From Burkholderiales bacterium (lineage in GTDB: Bacteria > Pseudomonadota > Gammaproteobacteria > Burkholderiales > Casimicrobiaceae): a DNA stretch of 54,826 bases. The notes beneath the pieces were generated by a model. That model ran no database searches and had not been told where the DNA came from. It worked only from the letters and a program-made list of their open reading frames with translations. Below, one piece after another: positions 8,233 to 16,516 of the stretch (positions are counted from its first letter, which is position 1; each line of letters opens with the position of its first letter). Where the stretch lies: contig JAICKU010000018.1 in assembly GCA_025927765.1 (NCBI GenBank), forward strand, positions 1-54,826, written 5' to 3'. Both the position numbers and the translations under genes were made by a program.

Positions 8233-9054
8233 ATGGCAACGCGCGTCCGATCGTTCTGGCGCACACCGCCCGGCAAGATCGCGTGGCTCGCGATCTGTCT
8301 CGGCTCGATCGTCGTGCTGCTCGGCGCGTGGTGGTATCTGACGCGTCCGGGGGGCGGCATCTCGCCGCTCTTTCTGCCGCCGCCCGACGAGGTGCTCGAC
8401 GCGTTCGTCCGCTTGCTTTCGCGGCCGTATCTCGGCAGCACGCTCGGCCAGCACATCGCGGCGAGCCTCGAGGTCGTGATGACGGGATGGCTGGCCGCCG
8501 GTCTCGTTGGGCTGCCGCTCGGCATCGCGATGGGCTGGTGGCGCAAGGCGCGCTGGGTCGCGTTCCCGATCTTCCAGGTCCTGCGGCCCGTGCCGCCGCT
8601 CGCGTGGATACCCCTCGCGATAGTATGGCTCGGCATTGGCGAATCGGCGCGCGTGTTCGTGGTGTTCATTGCCGCAATCGTGCCGTGGGTGATGAACTCG
8701 ATGCAGGCCGTGTACTCGATCGACGCGCTGCTCGTCAGTGCAGCGTTGACGCTCGGCGCGAACGATCGCCAGATCCTGACGCGCGTCGTGTGCCGCACCG
8801 CGCTGCCGACGCTCGTCGCCGGCGCGCGCATCTCGCTCGGCAATGCGTGGACGACGCTCGTCGCCGCCGAGCTGCTCGCCGCCACGTCGGGCCTCGGCTA
8901 CATCGCGCTCAACGCATCGCGCACGCTCGAGATCGGCATCCTGCTCGTCGCGATGGCGATCATCGGCGTGCTGGGCGCGCTGTTCTCGGTGATCATGCAA
9001 CTCGTCACGCGCATCGTCGCGCCGTGGTCGCGCGCGAATGCGGAAGGCGCGTAG
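8233..9054 (+). CDS. NitT/TauT-type ABC transporter permease
   Basis: A 273-aa inner-membrane permease of the TauC/SsuC/NrtB type, about six membrane helices. It has the family's inner loop SAALTLGANDRQIL that docks the ATPase, and the motif LGIGESARVFVVF. Second gene of the sulfatase operon, 14 bp after the sulfatase. It pairs with the next permease; having two permeases suggests a heterodimeric channel. Family substrates are taurine, sulfonates, nitrate and related oxyanions; here an organic sulfate ester is inferred. Confidence 0.9.
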   Translation: MATRVRSFWRTPPGKIAWLAICLGSIVVLLGAWWYLTRPGGGISPLFLPPPDEVLDAFVRLLSRPYLGSTLGQHIAASLEVVMTGWLAAGLVGLPLGIAMGWWRKARWVAFPIFQVLRPVPPLAWIPLAIVWLGIGESARVFVVFIAAIVPWVMNSMQAVYSIDALLVSAALTLGANDRQILTRVVCRTALPTLVAGARISLGNAWTTLVAAELLAATSGLGYIALNASRTLEIGILLVAMAIIGVLGALFSVIMQLVTRIVAPWSRANAEGA

Positions 9055-9057
9055 ACG

Positions 9058-9888
9058 GTGACGACGATCGCCGCGCCGATGGCATCAAGGCCGCGACGCG
9101 CGCCACTGTCGCCGCCCCTCGTCTACGGCGCGGCGGCGATCGCGTTCCTCCTCGTGCTGTGGTTCGCCGCGACGGCGATTCCGGGTGTGGTCAGCAACAA
9201 GGTCCTGCCCTCCCCCTTCGACGTCGTCGAGCGCTTCGCCACGCTCGCCGCCGACACGTTCAGCGGCAGCACGCTGTTCGGCCACGCGGCGGCGTCGCTC
9301 ACGCGCTGGCTGATCGGCGTGACCGTCGCCGTGGGCCTCGGCGTGCCGCTCGGCGTCCTGCTCGCGTGGCTGCCGCCGTTGCGCCCCGCCGTCACGCCGG
9401 TGTTCGAGCTGTTTCGCTACATCCCGCCGTTTGCATGGGTGCCGATCGCCGTCCTGTGGTACGGCGCGTCGACCACGACGCAGGCGATGATCGTGTTCAT
9501 CGCGGCGTTCCCCGCGTGCGTGATCAACACGCAGTTGGGCGTCGCGCAGGTCGACTCGATCCTGCTCCGTGCGGCGAAGACGCTCGGTGCCGGCGCCGCT
9601 ACGACGCTTTCCCGCGTGGTGCTCCCGGTGGCCGCGCCCGCCATCTTCACCGGCATCCGCATTGCGTTCAGCAACGGCTGGATGGCGCTCGTCGGCGCCG
9701 AGCTCGTCGTCGGCAAGCAGGGGCTGGGCTTCCTGATTTCGCAGGGGCAGATCAACGATTCGGTGTCGACGATCCTCGTCGGCATGATCACGATCGGTGC
9801 GCTCGGTGCGCTGATCGACGTCGTGCTGCAACGCGTGCAGCGCCTGCTGCTGCCGTGGAAGTCGGCGACGACGCGGCCGGTCGCGTAG
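9058..9888 (+). CDS. NitT/TauT-type ABC transporter permease
   Basis: A 276-aa second permease of the same importer, same fold as its upstream neighbour (RAAKTLGAGAATTLSRVVLP is the coupling loop). Start GTG 9058, only 3 bp after the previous stop. The C-terminus ends in a short basic tail. Confidence 0.9.
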   Translation: MTTIAAPMASRPRRAPLSPPLVYGAAAIAFLLVLWFAATAIPGVVSNKVLPSPFDVVERFATLAADTFSGSTLFGHAAASLTRWLIGVTVAVGLGVPLGVLLAWLPPLRPAVTPVFELFRYIPPFAWVPIAVLWYGASTTTQAMIVFIAAFPACVINTQLGVAQVDSILLRAAKTLGAGAATTLSRVVLPVAAPAIFTGIRIAFSNGWMALVGAELVVGKQGLGFLISQGQINDSVSTILVGMITIGALGALIDVVLQRVQRLLLPWKSATTRPVA

Positions 9889-9895
9889 ATCGATC

Positions 9896-10702
9896 ATGAC
9901 GACGACGAAAGCGCACGGTCCAACCGCGAAGATGGACATCCGCGGCGTGTCGAAGACGTTCGACACGCGCGCGGGTGCGGTGCACGCGCTCGACCGCTGC
10001 GATCTCGCCATTCGCGAAGGCGAGTTCGTCGTCGTCGTCGGTCCGTCGGGCTGCGGCAAGTCGACGCTGATGATGATCGCCGCCGGCCTCGAGGCGCCGT
10101 CGACCGGACAGATCCTCGTCGACGGCAAGCCCGCGGGCCCCGCCGGTCCGCAACGCACGGTCGTGTTCCAGCGCTTTGCGCTGTTCCCGTCCGAAACGGT
10201 CGCGCAGAACATCGCATTCGGCCTGCGCGTCGCCGGCGTCGATCGTGCCGAACGCGCGCGACGCGTCACCGAGCAGCTCGAGTTCATGCGGTTGTCGCAA
10301 TTCCGGGACGCGTACCCGCACGAGCTCTCCGGCGGCATGCAGCAGCGCGTGGCGATCGCGCGCGCGCTCGTCGTGCGTCCCGAGATCCTGCTCATGGACG
10401 AGCCGTTCGGCGCGCTCGACGCGCAGACGCGCACCGTGCTGCAGGAAGAAGTTGCGCGGCTGTCGCGGGAAATGAACTACACGGTGATGTTCATCACGCA
10501 CAGCGTCGAGGAAGCGGTGTACCTCGGCGACCGCGTCGTCGTGATGTCGAGCCGGCCGGGCCGCATCAAGAAGGAGATCGCCATCCCGCGCGACGCCGGC
10601 TGGCGCCGCCTGGACATCGAGGAGGCGAGCAGCGAGCCCGGCTTCATCGAGCTGAAACGCGAAATCTGGGCGTTGATCCGTACGGAAATCGTTCGCCAAT
10701 GA
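9896..10702 (+). CDS. NitT/TauT-type ABC transporter ATP-binding protein
   Basis: A 268-aa ATPase of the TauB/SsuB class. Walker A is GPSGCGKSTLMMI, the Q-loop is VFQRFALFP, the signature [15 protein letters not shown], Walker B ILLMDEPFGALD, and the switch His is in MFITHSVEEA. Start ATG 9896, 7 bp after the permease. It energises the importer formed by the two preceding permeases and the following binding protein. Confidence 0.93.
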   Translation: MTTTKAHGPTAKMDIRGVSKTFDTRAGAVHALDRCDLAIREGEFVVVVGPSGCGKSTLMMIAAGLEAPSTGQILVDGKPAGPAGPQRTVVFQRFALFPSETVAQNIAFGLRVAGVDRAERARRVTEQLEFMRLSQFRDAYPHELSGGMQQRVAIARALVVRPEILLMDEPFGALDAQTRTVLQEEVARLSREMNYTVMFITHSVEEAVYLGDRVVVMSSRPGRIKKEIAIPRDAGWRRLDIEEASSEPGFIELKREIWALIRTEIVRQ

Positions 10703-10724
10703 ACGTCGTCACCAAGGAGGAGAC

Positions 10725-11762
10725 ATGAAGCGCTTGAAGCAGGTCGCCGTGGGCATTGCAACGATCGCGGCGGTGACGGTGGCCGCGCTGCCGCTCGCCG
10801 GTCACGCGCAGGGCAAGCCCGAGCACGTGTCGATCACGCTCGTGAGCCAGGCGAACGAAGCCGGCTTTCCCGTATGGCTCGCGAAGAAGCTCAACTACTT
10901 CGCGGACAACGGCATCGACGCCAAGATCCAGTACTTCCCCAACGGCGGCGCCGCACTCGCGTCGGGTGCGGCGGGCGACTGGCAGGCAGGATGGATCGGT
11001 GCGCCGCCGGCGATCACCGGCTGGGCGAAGTTCAAGCTGATACCGGTCGGCACGATGATGAAGGAAGACCGGAACATCAAGCTCATCATGCGCAAGGACG
11101 CATTGAAGGGCAGCTCGCCGAAACAGGTGCTCGAATCGAAGAAGATCGGCACCGTGCCGAACAGCACGTGGAGCCAGGTGCTGTTCGCGTGCGCGAAGCA
11201 TTTCGGCGCCGATCCGTCGAAGATGCAGATCGTGCCGCTCGAGCCGCCCGTCACGCGGCAGTCGCTGCGCTCCGGCGAAATCGCGGCGGGCACCACCGAC
11301 TCGTCACCCGACTTCGACCTCGTCAACGACAAGGAGCATTTCGAAGTCGTGTGCGACGGCAAGATCGGCGGCACCTCCGTGATCGATCCGTACATCGTCA
11401 CGACACGTTTCGCGACCGAGCATCCCGATGCGGCCGCCCGTTACATCGAAGCAGCGTACCGCGCGAACGAGTTGATCATGGGCAACCGCGACCAGGCGGT
11501 GAAGTACCTGCTCGAGTACTACAAGGACGTCGGCATCGACGGCAACGAGGCCAAGGCGCGCTACACGCTCGGCTACCGCGACTACCAGACGCTCGACCAG
11601 GCGCTCGCCGACATGAAGAGCGGCGCCACCGAGAAGGCGCTGCGCTCGACCGCCGAGGTGTTCGTCGCGGGCGGAGCGTACGACAAGGTGCCCGATCTGC
11701 ACGCGGCCGTGCAGGCGGGACTGCCGATCCTCGAGGCCGCGAAGAAGCTGCACAAGAAGTGA
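10725..11762 (+). CDS. NitT/TauT-type ABC transporter substrate-binding protein
   Basis: A 345-aa periplasmic binding protein with a Sec signal peptide (VAVGIATIAAVTVAALPLAGHAQ). The mature part begins KPEHVSITLVSQANEAGFPVWLAKKLNYF, the TauA/SsuA-like opening. A strong SD, AAGGAGGAG, precedes ATG 10725. The TGA stop overlaps the GTG of the FGE gene (GTGA). It captures the substrate of the first importer; identity unknown. Confidence 0.92.
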   Translation: MKRLKQVAVGIATIAAVTVAALPLAGHAQGKPEHVSITLVSQANEAGFPVWLAKKLNYFADNGIDAKIQYFPNGGAALASGAAGDWQAGWIGAPPAITGWAKFKLIPVGTMMKEDRNIKLIMRKDALKGSSPKQVLESKKIGTVPNSTWSQVLFACAKHFGADPSKMQIVPLEPPVTRQSLRSGEIAAGTTDSSPDFDLVNDKEHFEVVCDGKIGGTSVIDPYIVTTRFATEHPDAAARYIEAAYRANELIMGNRDQAVKYLLEYYKDVGIDGNEAKARYTLGYRDYQTLDQALADMKSGATEKALRSTAEVFVAGGAYDKVPDLHAAVQAGLPILEAAKKLHKK

Positions 11763-12772
11763 CGCACTGTTGCTCGCCCGCGCGTCCGGTCGACGTGTTG
11801 CACGTTTCGTCGTATGCAACACCCACCGGCGCGCGAAGCGGGCGGCATCCGATCGAGCAGGCGGTGATTCCCGCCGGAACGTCGGCGATGGGCGATGCGT
11901 TCGGTGAAGGACTGCCGGAGGATGGCGAGCAGCCCGTGCACGACGTCGCCCTGGCCGCGTTTGCGATCGACGCCACGTGCGTCACCAACGACGCGTTTGC
12001 GGCGTTCGTCGCCGATACCGGATACGTGACCGAAGCGCAGCGCTTCGGCTACTCGGCGGTGTTCCATCTGCTCGTCACCGCGACCGACAACGACGTGCTC
12101 GGCGCACCGGACGACGCGCCGTGGTGGCGCGGCGTGCGTGACGCGCATTGGCGTCAGCCCGGCGGAGCGGGCTCGAACCTCGACGGACGTGGCGACCACC
12201 CGGTGGTGCACGTGAGCCACCACGACGCGCTCGCATATTGCGCATGGGCGGGCCGACGCCTGCCGAGCGAAGCCGAGTGGGAATGCGCGGCGCGTGGCGG
12301 ACTGGCGTGTGCCCGCTATCCGTGGGGCGACGATCTCGTCGTGGACGGCGCGCATCGCTGCAACATCTGGCAGGGCGACTTTCCCATGCGCAACACGACC
12401 GAAGACGGTCATGTCGGGACCGCGCCCGTGAAGTGCTATGCGCCGAACGGCTACGGCCTGTGGCAGACGTCGGGCAACGTGTGGGAATGGTGCGCCGACT
12501 GGTACGACGCTGCGTATTACCGGCATTCGCCGGCCTGCGATCCGCGCGGTCCCGCACACGGCGAGCGGCGCGTGCTGCGCGGCGGCTCGTACCTTTGTCA
12601 CGACTCGTACTGCAATCGCTATCGCGTCGCCGCGCGCTCGTCGAACACGCCGGACTCGTCGAGCGGCAACGTCGGCTTCCGCACCGTCGGCGCGGTGCCG
12701 CATTTCGTGGCACAATCGATTGTGCAGAGTCGGACTTCGGCGACTTCGGGGACTTCGGGGTCAGAGCGGTAA
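11759..12772 (+). CDS. Formylglycine-generating enzyme (sulfatase maturase, SUMF1-like)
   Basis: A 337-aa FGE-sulfatase domain protein that oxidises the Cys of CxPxR in sulfatases to formylglycine, using copper and oxygen. Both catalytic cysteines are present in YLCHDSYCNRYR: Cys280 and Cys285, with the five-residue spacing of characterised FGEs. Other family blocks are PVVHVSHHDALAYCAWAGRRLPSEAEWE, GNVWEWCADWY and LRGGSY. Start GTG 11759 overlaps the binding-protein stop. The last ~27 residues after GFRTV are not family-like: they are encoded by a LacI-type operator (AQSIV) and by one arm of a perfect inverted repeat that also provides the TAA stop. The tail therefore looks acquired. Its presence matches the two Cys-type sulfatases of the cluster. 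Confidence 0.93.
   Translation: MTHCCSPARPVDVLHVSSYATPTGARSGRHPIEQAVIPAGTSAMGDAFGEGLPEDGEQPVHDVALAAFAIDATCVTNDAFAAFVADTGYVTEAQRFGYSAVFHLLVTATDNDVLGAPDDAPWWRGVRDAHWRQPGGAGSNLDGRGDHPVVHVSHHDALAYCAWAGRRLPSEAEWECAARGGLACARYPWGDDLVVDGAHRCNIWQGDFPMRNTTEDGHVGTAPVKCYAPNGYGLWQTSGNVWEWCADWYDAAYYRHSPACDPRGPAHGERRVLRGGSYLCHDSYCNRYRVAARSSNTPDSSSGNVGFRTVGAVPHFVAQSIVQSRTSATSGTSGSER
12710..12725. promoter_or_regulatory. LacI-type operator, copy 2, inside the FGE gene end
   Basis: Exact second copy of GCACAATCGATTGTGC, with the flanking TGG and A also matching copy 1. It lies within the last codons of the FGE gene, 129 bp before the second sulfatase start, so it can govern transcription into the second half of the cluster. 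No clear -35 box is visible upstream. Confidence 0.7.
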
Positions 12773-12823
12773 GTATTCGGCGAGCCGAATACTTACCGCT
12801 CTGACCCCGAAGTCCCCGAAGTC
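12742..12823. repeat. Perfect 39-bp inverted repeat with 4-nt loop
   Basis: Left arm 12742-12780 and right arm 12785-12823 are exactly complementary over 39 bp, with loop CGAG. The arms contain repeated GACTTCGGG units and the core GGGGTCAGAG / CTCTGACCCC. The FGE stop TAA (12770-12772) is inside the left arm. Transcribed, it would form a very stable hairpin between FGE and the second sulfatase and could act as terminator, processing or mRNA-stability element. It belongs to the dispersed GTC-GAC-core family seen elsewhere in the window. Confidence 0.9.
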
Positions 12824-12854
12824 CGACGCCGTAGTCCCCGAAAGGAGATCGAGC

Positions 12855-14324
12855 GTGGCAAGCAGAACGGCGAAGCGGCCGAACATCCTGTTCATCGTCA
12901 GCGACGACCAGGGCCCGTGGGCGCTGGGTTGCGCAGGCAATCCCGAGATTCGCACGCCACACCTCGACCGGCTGGCGCAGCACGGCATCCGCTTCGACAA
13001 CTTCTTCTGCACGTCCCCCGTGTGCTCGCCGGCGCGCGCCTCACTGATGACCGGCGACATTCCCTCGCGCCACGGCGTGCTCGACTGGATTCGCGTCGGC
13101 AGCGTGGGCGAACAGCGCGTCGACTATCTCGCGGGCCAGACGCTCGTCACCGACGTGCTCGCAAGCGATGGCTATCGCTGCGGCCACGTCGGCAAGTGGC
13201 ATCTTGGCGCGAGCGATGTTCCGCGCGCGAACTACGTGAAGTGGTTCGCGCACCAGTCGGGGATGGGGCCCTACTACGACGCGCCGATGATCGATCACGA
13301 CAAGCCGGTCACCGTACCGGGCTACGTGACCGACGCGATCGCCGAGGTCGGCATGCAATTCCTGCGCGACGAAGCGGCACGCCCCGAGCCGTTCTGGCTG
13401 TCGCTGTGGTTCACCGCGCCTCACTATCCGTGGATCGACTGCCATCCGAAGGCATTTACCGACCTTTATCGCGACTGTCCGTTCGACTCGTGCCCCGACG
13501 AGCCGCCGCATCCATGGTTCACCGGCGGCAAGCCGGCCGTCGAGAAGGGTCGCCGCGAGCGACGCGAAAGCCTGATCGGCTACTTCGCCGCGGTGAGCGC
13601 CATGGACGCGGCGATCGGCCGCGTGCTCGCCGCGCTCGATCAACAGGGGCTCACCGACAGCACGCTCGTCGTGTTCATGAGCGACAACGGCATGAACCTC
13701 GGCCATCACGGCATCTGGGGCAAGGGCAACGGCACGCGGCCGCAGAACATGTACGACACGTCGGTGAAGGTGCCATGCATCGCGTCGCATCCGGGCCGCA
13801 TTCCCGCAGGACAGGTGAGCGATGCACTGGTGAGCGGCTACGACGTGTTTCCGACGCTGCTCGACTACGCCGGCGTCGTGCACACGCCGGCGCGGCCGAG
13901 GCCCGGCAGGAGTTTCCGCGCGTTGCTGGAAGGAACGGCCAACGGCGACGACGCGCCGATCGTCGTCTACGACGAATACGGACCGGTGCGCATGGTGCGT
14001 ACGCGCGAGTGGAAGTACGTGCACCGCCATCCGGACGGTCCGCACGAGTTGTTCGACCTGCGGGCCGATCCCGGCGAGCGCGTGAACCGCGTCGACGATG
14101 CGGATGCCGCGCCGATCGTCGCGTCGCTGCGCGGGCAGCTTTGCGACTGGTTCAGCGTTTACGTCGATCCGCTGCGCGATGCGGCCGACAAGGGTGTCAC
14201 GGGCTGCGGACAGCTCGGCCTCGCCGAGCGCTCGACGCCGGAGCAGCCGATGTTCGCCGACTCGCACCTGGTCGGCGCGGATTGGGATCTGTGGGTGGCC
14301 ACGGGCAACGGCAGGGCACCCTGA
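12855..14324 (+). CDS. Cys-type sulfatase (second)
   Basis: A 489-aa type I sulfatase with formylglycine site Cys57 in CSPARASLMTG and metal ligands Asp17-Asp18 in IVSDDQGPW; a later metal and substrate motif is VVFMSDNGMNLGHHG, and GKWHLG is also present. No signal peptide, so cytoplasmic. GTG 12855 follows AAAGGAG (12841-12847). It lacks the large C-terminal sandwich of the first sulfatase and is more like the N-sulfoglucosamine/iduronate/choline-sulfatase-sized group, so the two enzymes probably act on different sulfate positions or substrates. First gene of the second half of the regulon. Confidence 0.93.
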   Translation: MASRTAKRPNILFIVSDDQGPWALGCAGNPEIRTPHLDRLAQHGIRFDNFFCTSPVCSPARASLMTGDIPSRHGVLDWIRVGSVGEQRVDYLAGQTLVTDVLASDGYRCGHVGKWHLGASDVPRANYVKWFAHQSGMGPYYDAPMIDHDKPVTVPGYVTDAIAEVGMQFLRDEAARPEPFWLSLWFTAPHYPWIDCHPKAFTDLYRDCPFDSCPDEPPHPWFTGGKPAVEKGRRERRESLIGYFAAVSAMDAAIGRVLAALDQQGLTDSTLVVFMSDNGMNLGHHGIWGKGNGTRPQNMYDTSVKVPCIASHPGRIPAGQVSDALVSGYDVFPTLLDYAGVVHTPARPRPGRSFRALLEGTANGDDAPIVVYDEYGPVRMVRTREWKYVHRHPDGPHELFDLRADPGERVNRVDDADAAPIVASLRGQLCDWFSVYVDPLRDAADKGVTGCGQLGLAERSTPEQPMFADSHLVGADWDLWVATGNGRAP

Positions 14325-14343
14325 ATCGAGGAAGGATGAGGAC

Positions 14344-15423
14344 ATGACGAACGACGCTCGCATGACGGCCATCGTGTGCCACGCACCCAAGGACTATCGC
14401 GTCGAGAAGATCGCGAAGCCACAGGCCGGCGCGCGCGAGATGGTGATCCGTATCGGCGCGTGCGGCATCTGTGCGAGCGACTGCAAGTGCTGGTCGGGTG
14501 CCAAGATGTTCTGGGGCGGCAACGGCGCCGCGTCGTGGGTGAAGGTGCCGGTCGTGCCGGGCCACGAGTTCTTCGGCTACGTCGAGGAACTGGGCGAAGG
14601 TGCGGCCGGGCATTTCGGCGTTGCGCTCGGCGATCGCGTGATCGCCGAACAGATCGTGCCATGCGAAAAGTGCCGCTACTGCCGCTCCGGCAAGTACTGG
14701 ATGTGCGAGGTGCACAACATCTTCGGCTTCCAGCGCGAAGTGGCCGATGGCGGCATGGCGCAGTACATGCGCATCCCGCCGACGGCGATCGTGCACCGGA
14801 TCCCGCCCGAGCTGCCGCTCGAGGACGCGGCGATCATCGAGCCGCTCGCGTGCGCGATCCACGCGGTCAATCGCGGCGACATTCAACTCGACGACGTCGT
14901 GGTCATCGCCGGCTGCGGCCCGATCGGCCTGATGATGGTGCAGGTGGCGAAGCTCAAGACGCCGAAGAAGCTCGTCGCGATCGACATGGTGCCCGAGCGG
15001 CTCGCGCTCGCGAAGCAATACGGCGCCGACGCCGTGATCGACCCCGGCAAGGAGGACGCGGTTGCCGTCGTGAAGCGCCTCACCGACGGTTACGGCTGCG
15101 ACGTCTACATCGAGGCGACGGGATCACCGTCGGGTGCGGTGCAGGGCCTCGACCTCATCCGCAAGCTCGGGCGCTTCGTCGAGTTCTCGGTGTTCGGCAA
15201 GGACACGACCGCCGACTGGTCGATCATCGGCGATCGCAAGGAGCTCGACGTGCGCGGCGCGCACCTCGGGCCGTACTGCTATCCGATCGCCATCGATCTT
15301 TTGTCGCGCGGGCTCGTCACGTCGAAGGGCATCGTGACGCATGGCTATGGCCTCGAGCAATGGGACGAAGCGATCGAGGTCGCGAATTCGCTCGATTCGA
15401 TCAAGGTGTTGATGAAGCCGTAA
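14344..15423 (+). CDS. Zinc-dependent dehydrogenase, erythritol/L-threitol dehydrogenase-like
   Basis: A 359-aa medium-chain NAD(P) dehydrogenase. Structural zinc cysteines 107, 110, 113 and 121 (CEKCRYC...C) have canonical spacing. Catalytic zinc ligands are Cys43 in CGICASD and His74-Glu75 in GHEF; the cofactor motif is GCGPIGL. The stretch GRFVEFSVFGKDTTADWSII, followed by GDRKELDVRGAHLGPYCYP, closely matches what I recall of erythritol/L-threitol dehydrogenases. ATG 14344 lies 19 bp after the sulfatase. A polyol oxidase role after desulfation is inferred; sorbitol/threonine-dehydrogenase-like activity is the alternative. Confidence 0.88.
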   Translation: MTNDARMTAIVCHAPKDYRVEKIAKPQAGAREMVIRIGACGICASDCKCWSGAKMFWGGNGAASWVKVPVVPGHEFFGYVEELGEGAAGHFGVALGDRVIAEQIVPCEKCRYCRSGKYWMCEVHNIFGFQREVADGGMAQYMRIPPTAIVHRIPPELPLEDAAIIEPLACAIHAVNRGDIQLDDVVVIAGCGPIGLMMVQVAKLKTPKKLVAIDMVPERLALAKQYGADAVIDPGKEDAVAVVKRLTDGYGCDVYIEATGSPSGAVQGLDLIRKLGRFVEFSVFGKDTTADWSIIGDRKELDVRGAHLGPYCYPIAIDLLSRGLVTSKGIVTHGYGLEQWDEAIEVANSLDSIKVLMKP

Positions 15424-15425
15424 CC

Positions 15426-15469
15426 GTCGGACTCCACTTTTCGGTCGAATCGAAGAAGTGGAGTCCGAC
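15426..15469. repeat. Intergenic hairpin element of the GTCGGAC family
   Basis: Arms GTCGGACTCCACTT (15426-15439) and AAGTGGAGTCCGAC (15456-15469) are perfectly complementary. A further TTCG/CGAA pairing sits inside. CCTACTTTTCA follows, so it could also act as a weak terminator between the dehydrogenase and the binding-protein gene. Confidence 0.75.
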
Positions 15470-15495
15470 CCTACTTTTCAAACACAGGAGGAGTC

Positions 15496-16497
15496 ATGAA
15501 TCGCTTGCGCCGTACGCTCGTTGCCGTGAGCGCCGCCGTCGCGCTCGGCGGCCTCGTCTGCGGGGCCGCCGGAGCCCAGCAGCCGGGCAAGGGTATTACG
15601 ATCAACATCGGGTACTTCCCCGTGGTGTCGCCGGTTCCCGTCATGCGGGCGCAGCACATGCTCGAGGACAAGGGTTACACGGTGAACTGGGTGCCGATCA
15701 ACCAGGGGCTTCCGGGTGCGGCGAGCGCGATCGCCGCCGGCAAGCTCGACATCGCGTGGGGCAACAGCATCTCCGCAGTCGTGATCTTCTCGCAATCGCC
15801 CGACGCCGCGCAGTTCGTCGGACAGTCGTTCGTCAACGCGAACGTCACCGTCGTCGCGAAGAACAGCCCGATCAAGAGCGCGAAAGACATCGTGAACAAG
15901 AAGGTCGTCGTGAGCGGCATGAAGACGGCGTCGACGCTCTTCTTCCAGATCGGCCTCAAGAAGGCCGGCGTCGATCCCACGGCGAACGAATACTTCGTAT
16001 CGGGCACGGGTCCGGGCATGGTCGGCGTGCTCGATTCGGGCGGCGCTGAAGTGGTCGCCGGTTACGTGCCGTACGTGTCGGAGATGGTGCTGAAGGGCAT
16101 CGGCCGCGTGCTCTTCACCGGCTCGGATGCGATCGGACGTCCCGCGCCCGGCGACGGCTTCATCGCCAGCACCAAGTTCATCAAGGACCATCGCGAAGCC
16201 GTGAAGGACGTGCTGCGCGCGCAGTTCGCCGCCACGGATTTCATCAAGAAGAATCCCGACCAGGCGTACAAGCAGATGGCCGAGTTCGCGAAGGTCGACG
16301 AGGCGTCGGTACGCTATTCGTTCGAGAAGAACCTGATCGGCGTCGCGCCTACCTACGTGCCCGACGTCGAAGGCATCGTCGAGACCGAGAAGGTCGCGCA
16401 GGAGCTCGGCTTCGCGCCGAAGGGCGTCGACCTGCCGACGTTCACGCGCAAGTTCGAGAACACCGAGCTCGCGAAGGAAGTGCTCGCCGGCAAGTAG
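15496..16497 (+). CDS. NitT/TauT-type ABC substrate-binding protein (second importer)
   Basis: A 333-aa periplasmic binding protein with signal peptide (LVAVSAAVALGGLVCGAAGAQQ). The mature start is GITINIGYFPVVSPVPVMRAQ. It is clearly diverged from the binding protein at 10725, suggesting a different ligand. SD CAGGAGGAG lies before ATG 15496. First gene of the second SBP-permease-permease-ATPase set. Confidence 0.92.
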   Translation: MNRLRRTLVAVSAAVALGGLVCGAAGAQQPGKGITINIGYFPVVSPVPVMRAQHMLEDKGYTVNWVPINQGLPGAASAIAAGKLDIAWGNSISAVVIFSQSPDAAQFVGQSFVNANVTVVAKNSPIKSAKDIVNKKVVVSGMKTASTLFFQIGLKKAGVDPTANEYFVSGTGPGMVGVLDSGGAEVVAGYVPYVSEMVLKGIGRVLFTGSDAIGRPAPGDGFIASTKFIKDHREAVKDVLRAQFAATDFIKKNPDQAYKQMAEFAKVDEASVRYSFEKNLIGVAPTYVPDVEGIVETEKVAQELGFAPKGVDLPTFTRKFENTELAKEVLAGK

Positions 16498-16516
16498 CCG
16501 TTCGACGTCACCCACG

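Noticed and set aside
5888-8266. A 792-codon minus-strand frame opposite the first sulfatase, and a 771-codon plus-strand frame
   Set aside because: The sulfatase frame has clear active-site motifs; the others are low-complexity Arg/Ala-rich shadows.
12731-12770. Possible CRISPR or tandem repeat array from the GACTTCGGG units
   Set aside because: Only about three 9-bp units, no spacers, and they are part of one inverted repeat.
12438-12854. Upstream extension of the second sulfatase frame
   Set aside because: The extension runs through the FGE gene and the hairpin in another frame. GTG 12855 with AAAGGAG fits the sulfatase N-terminus.
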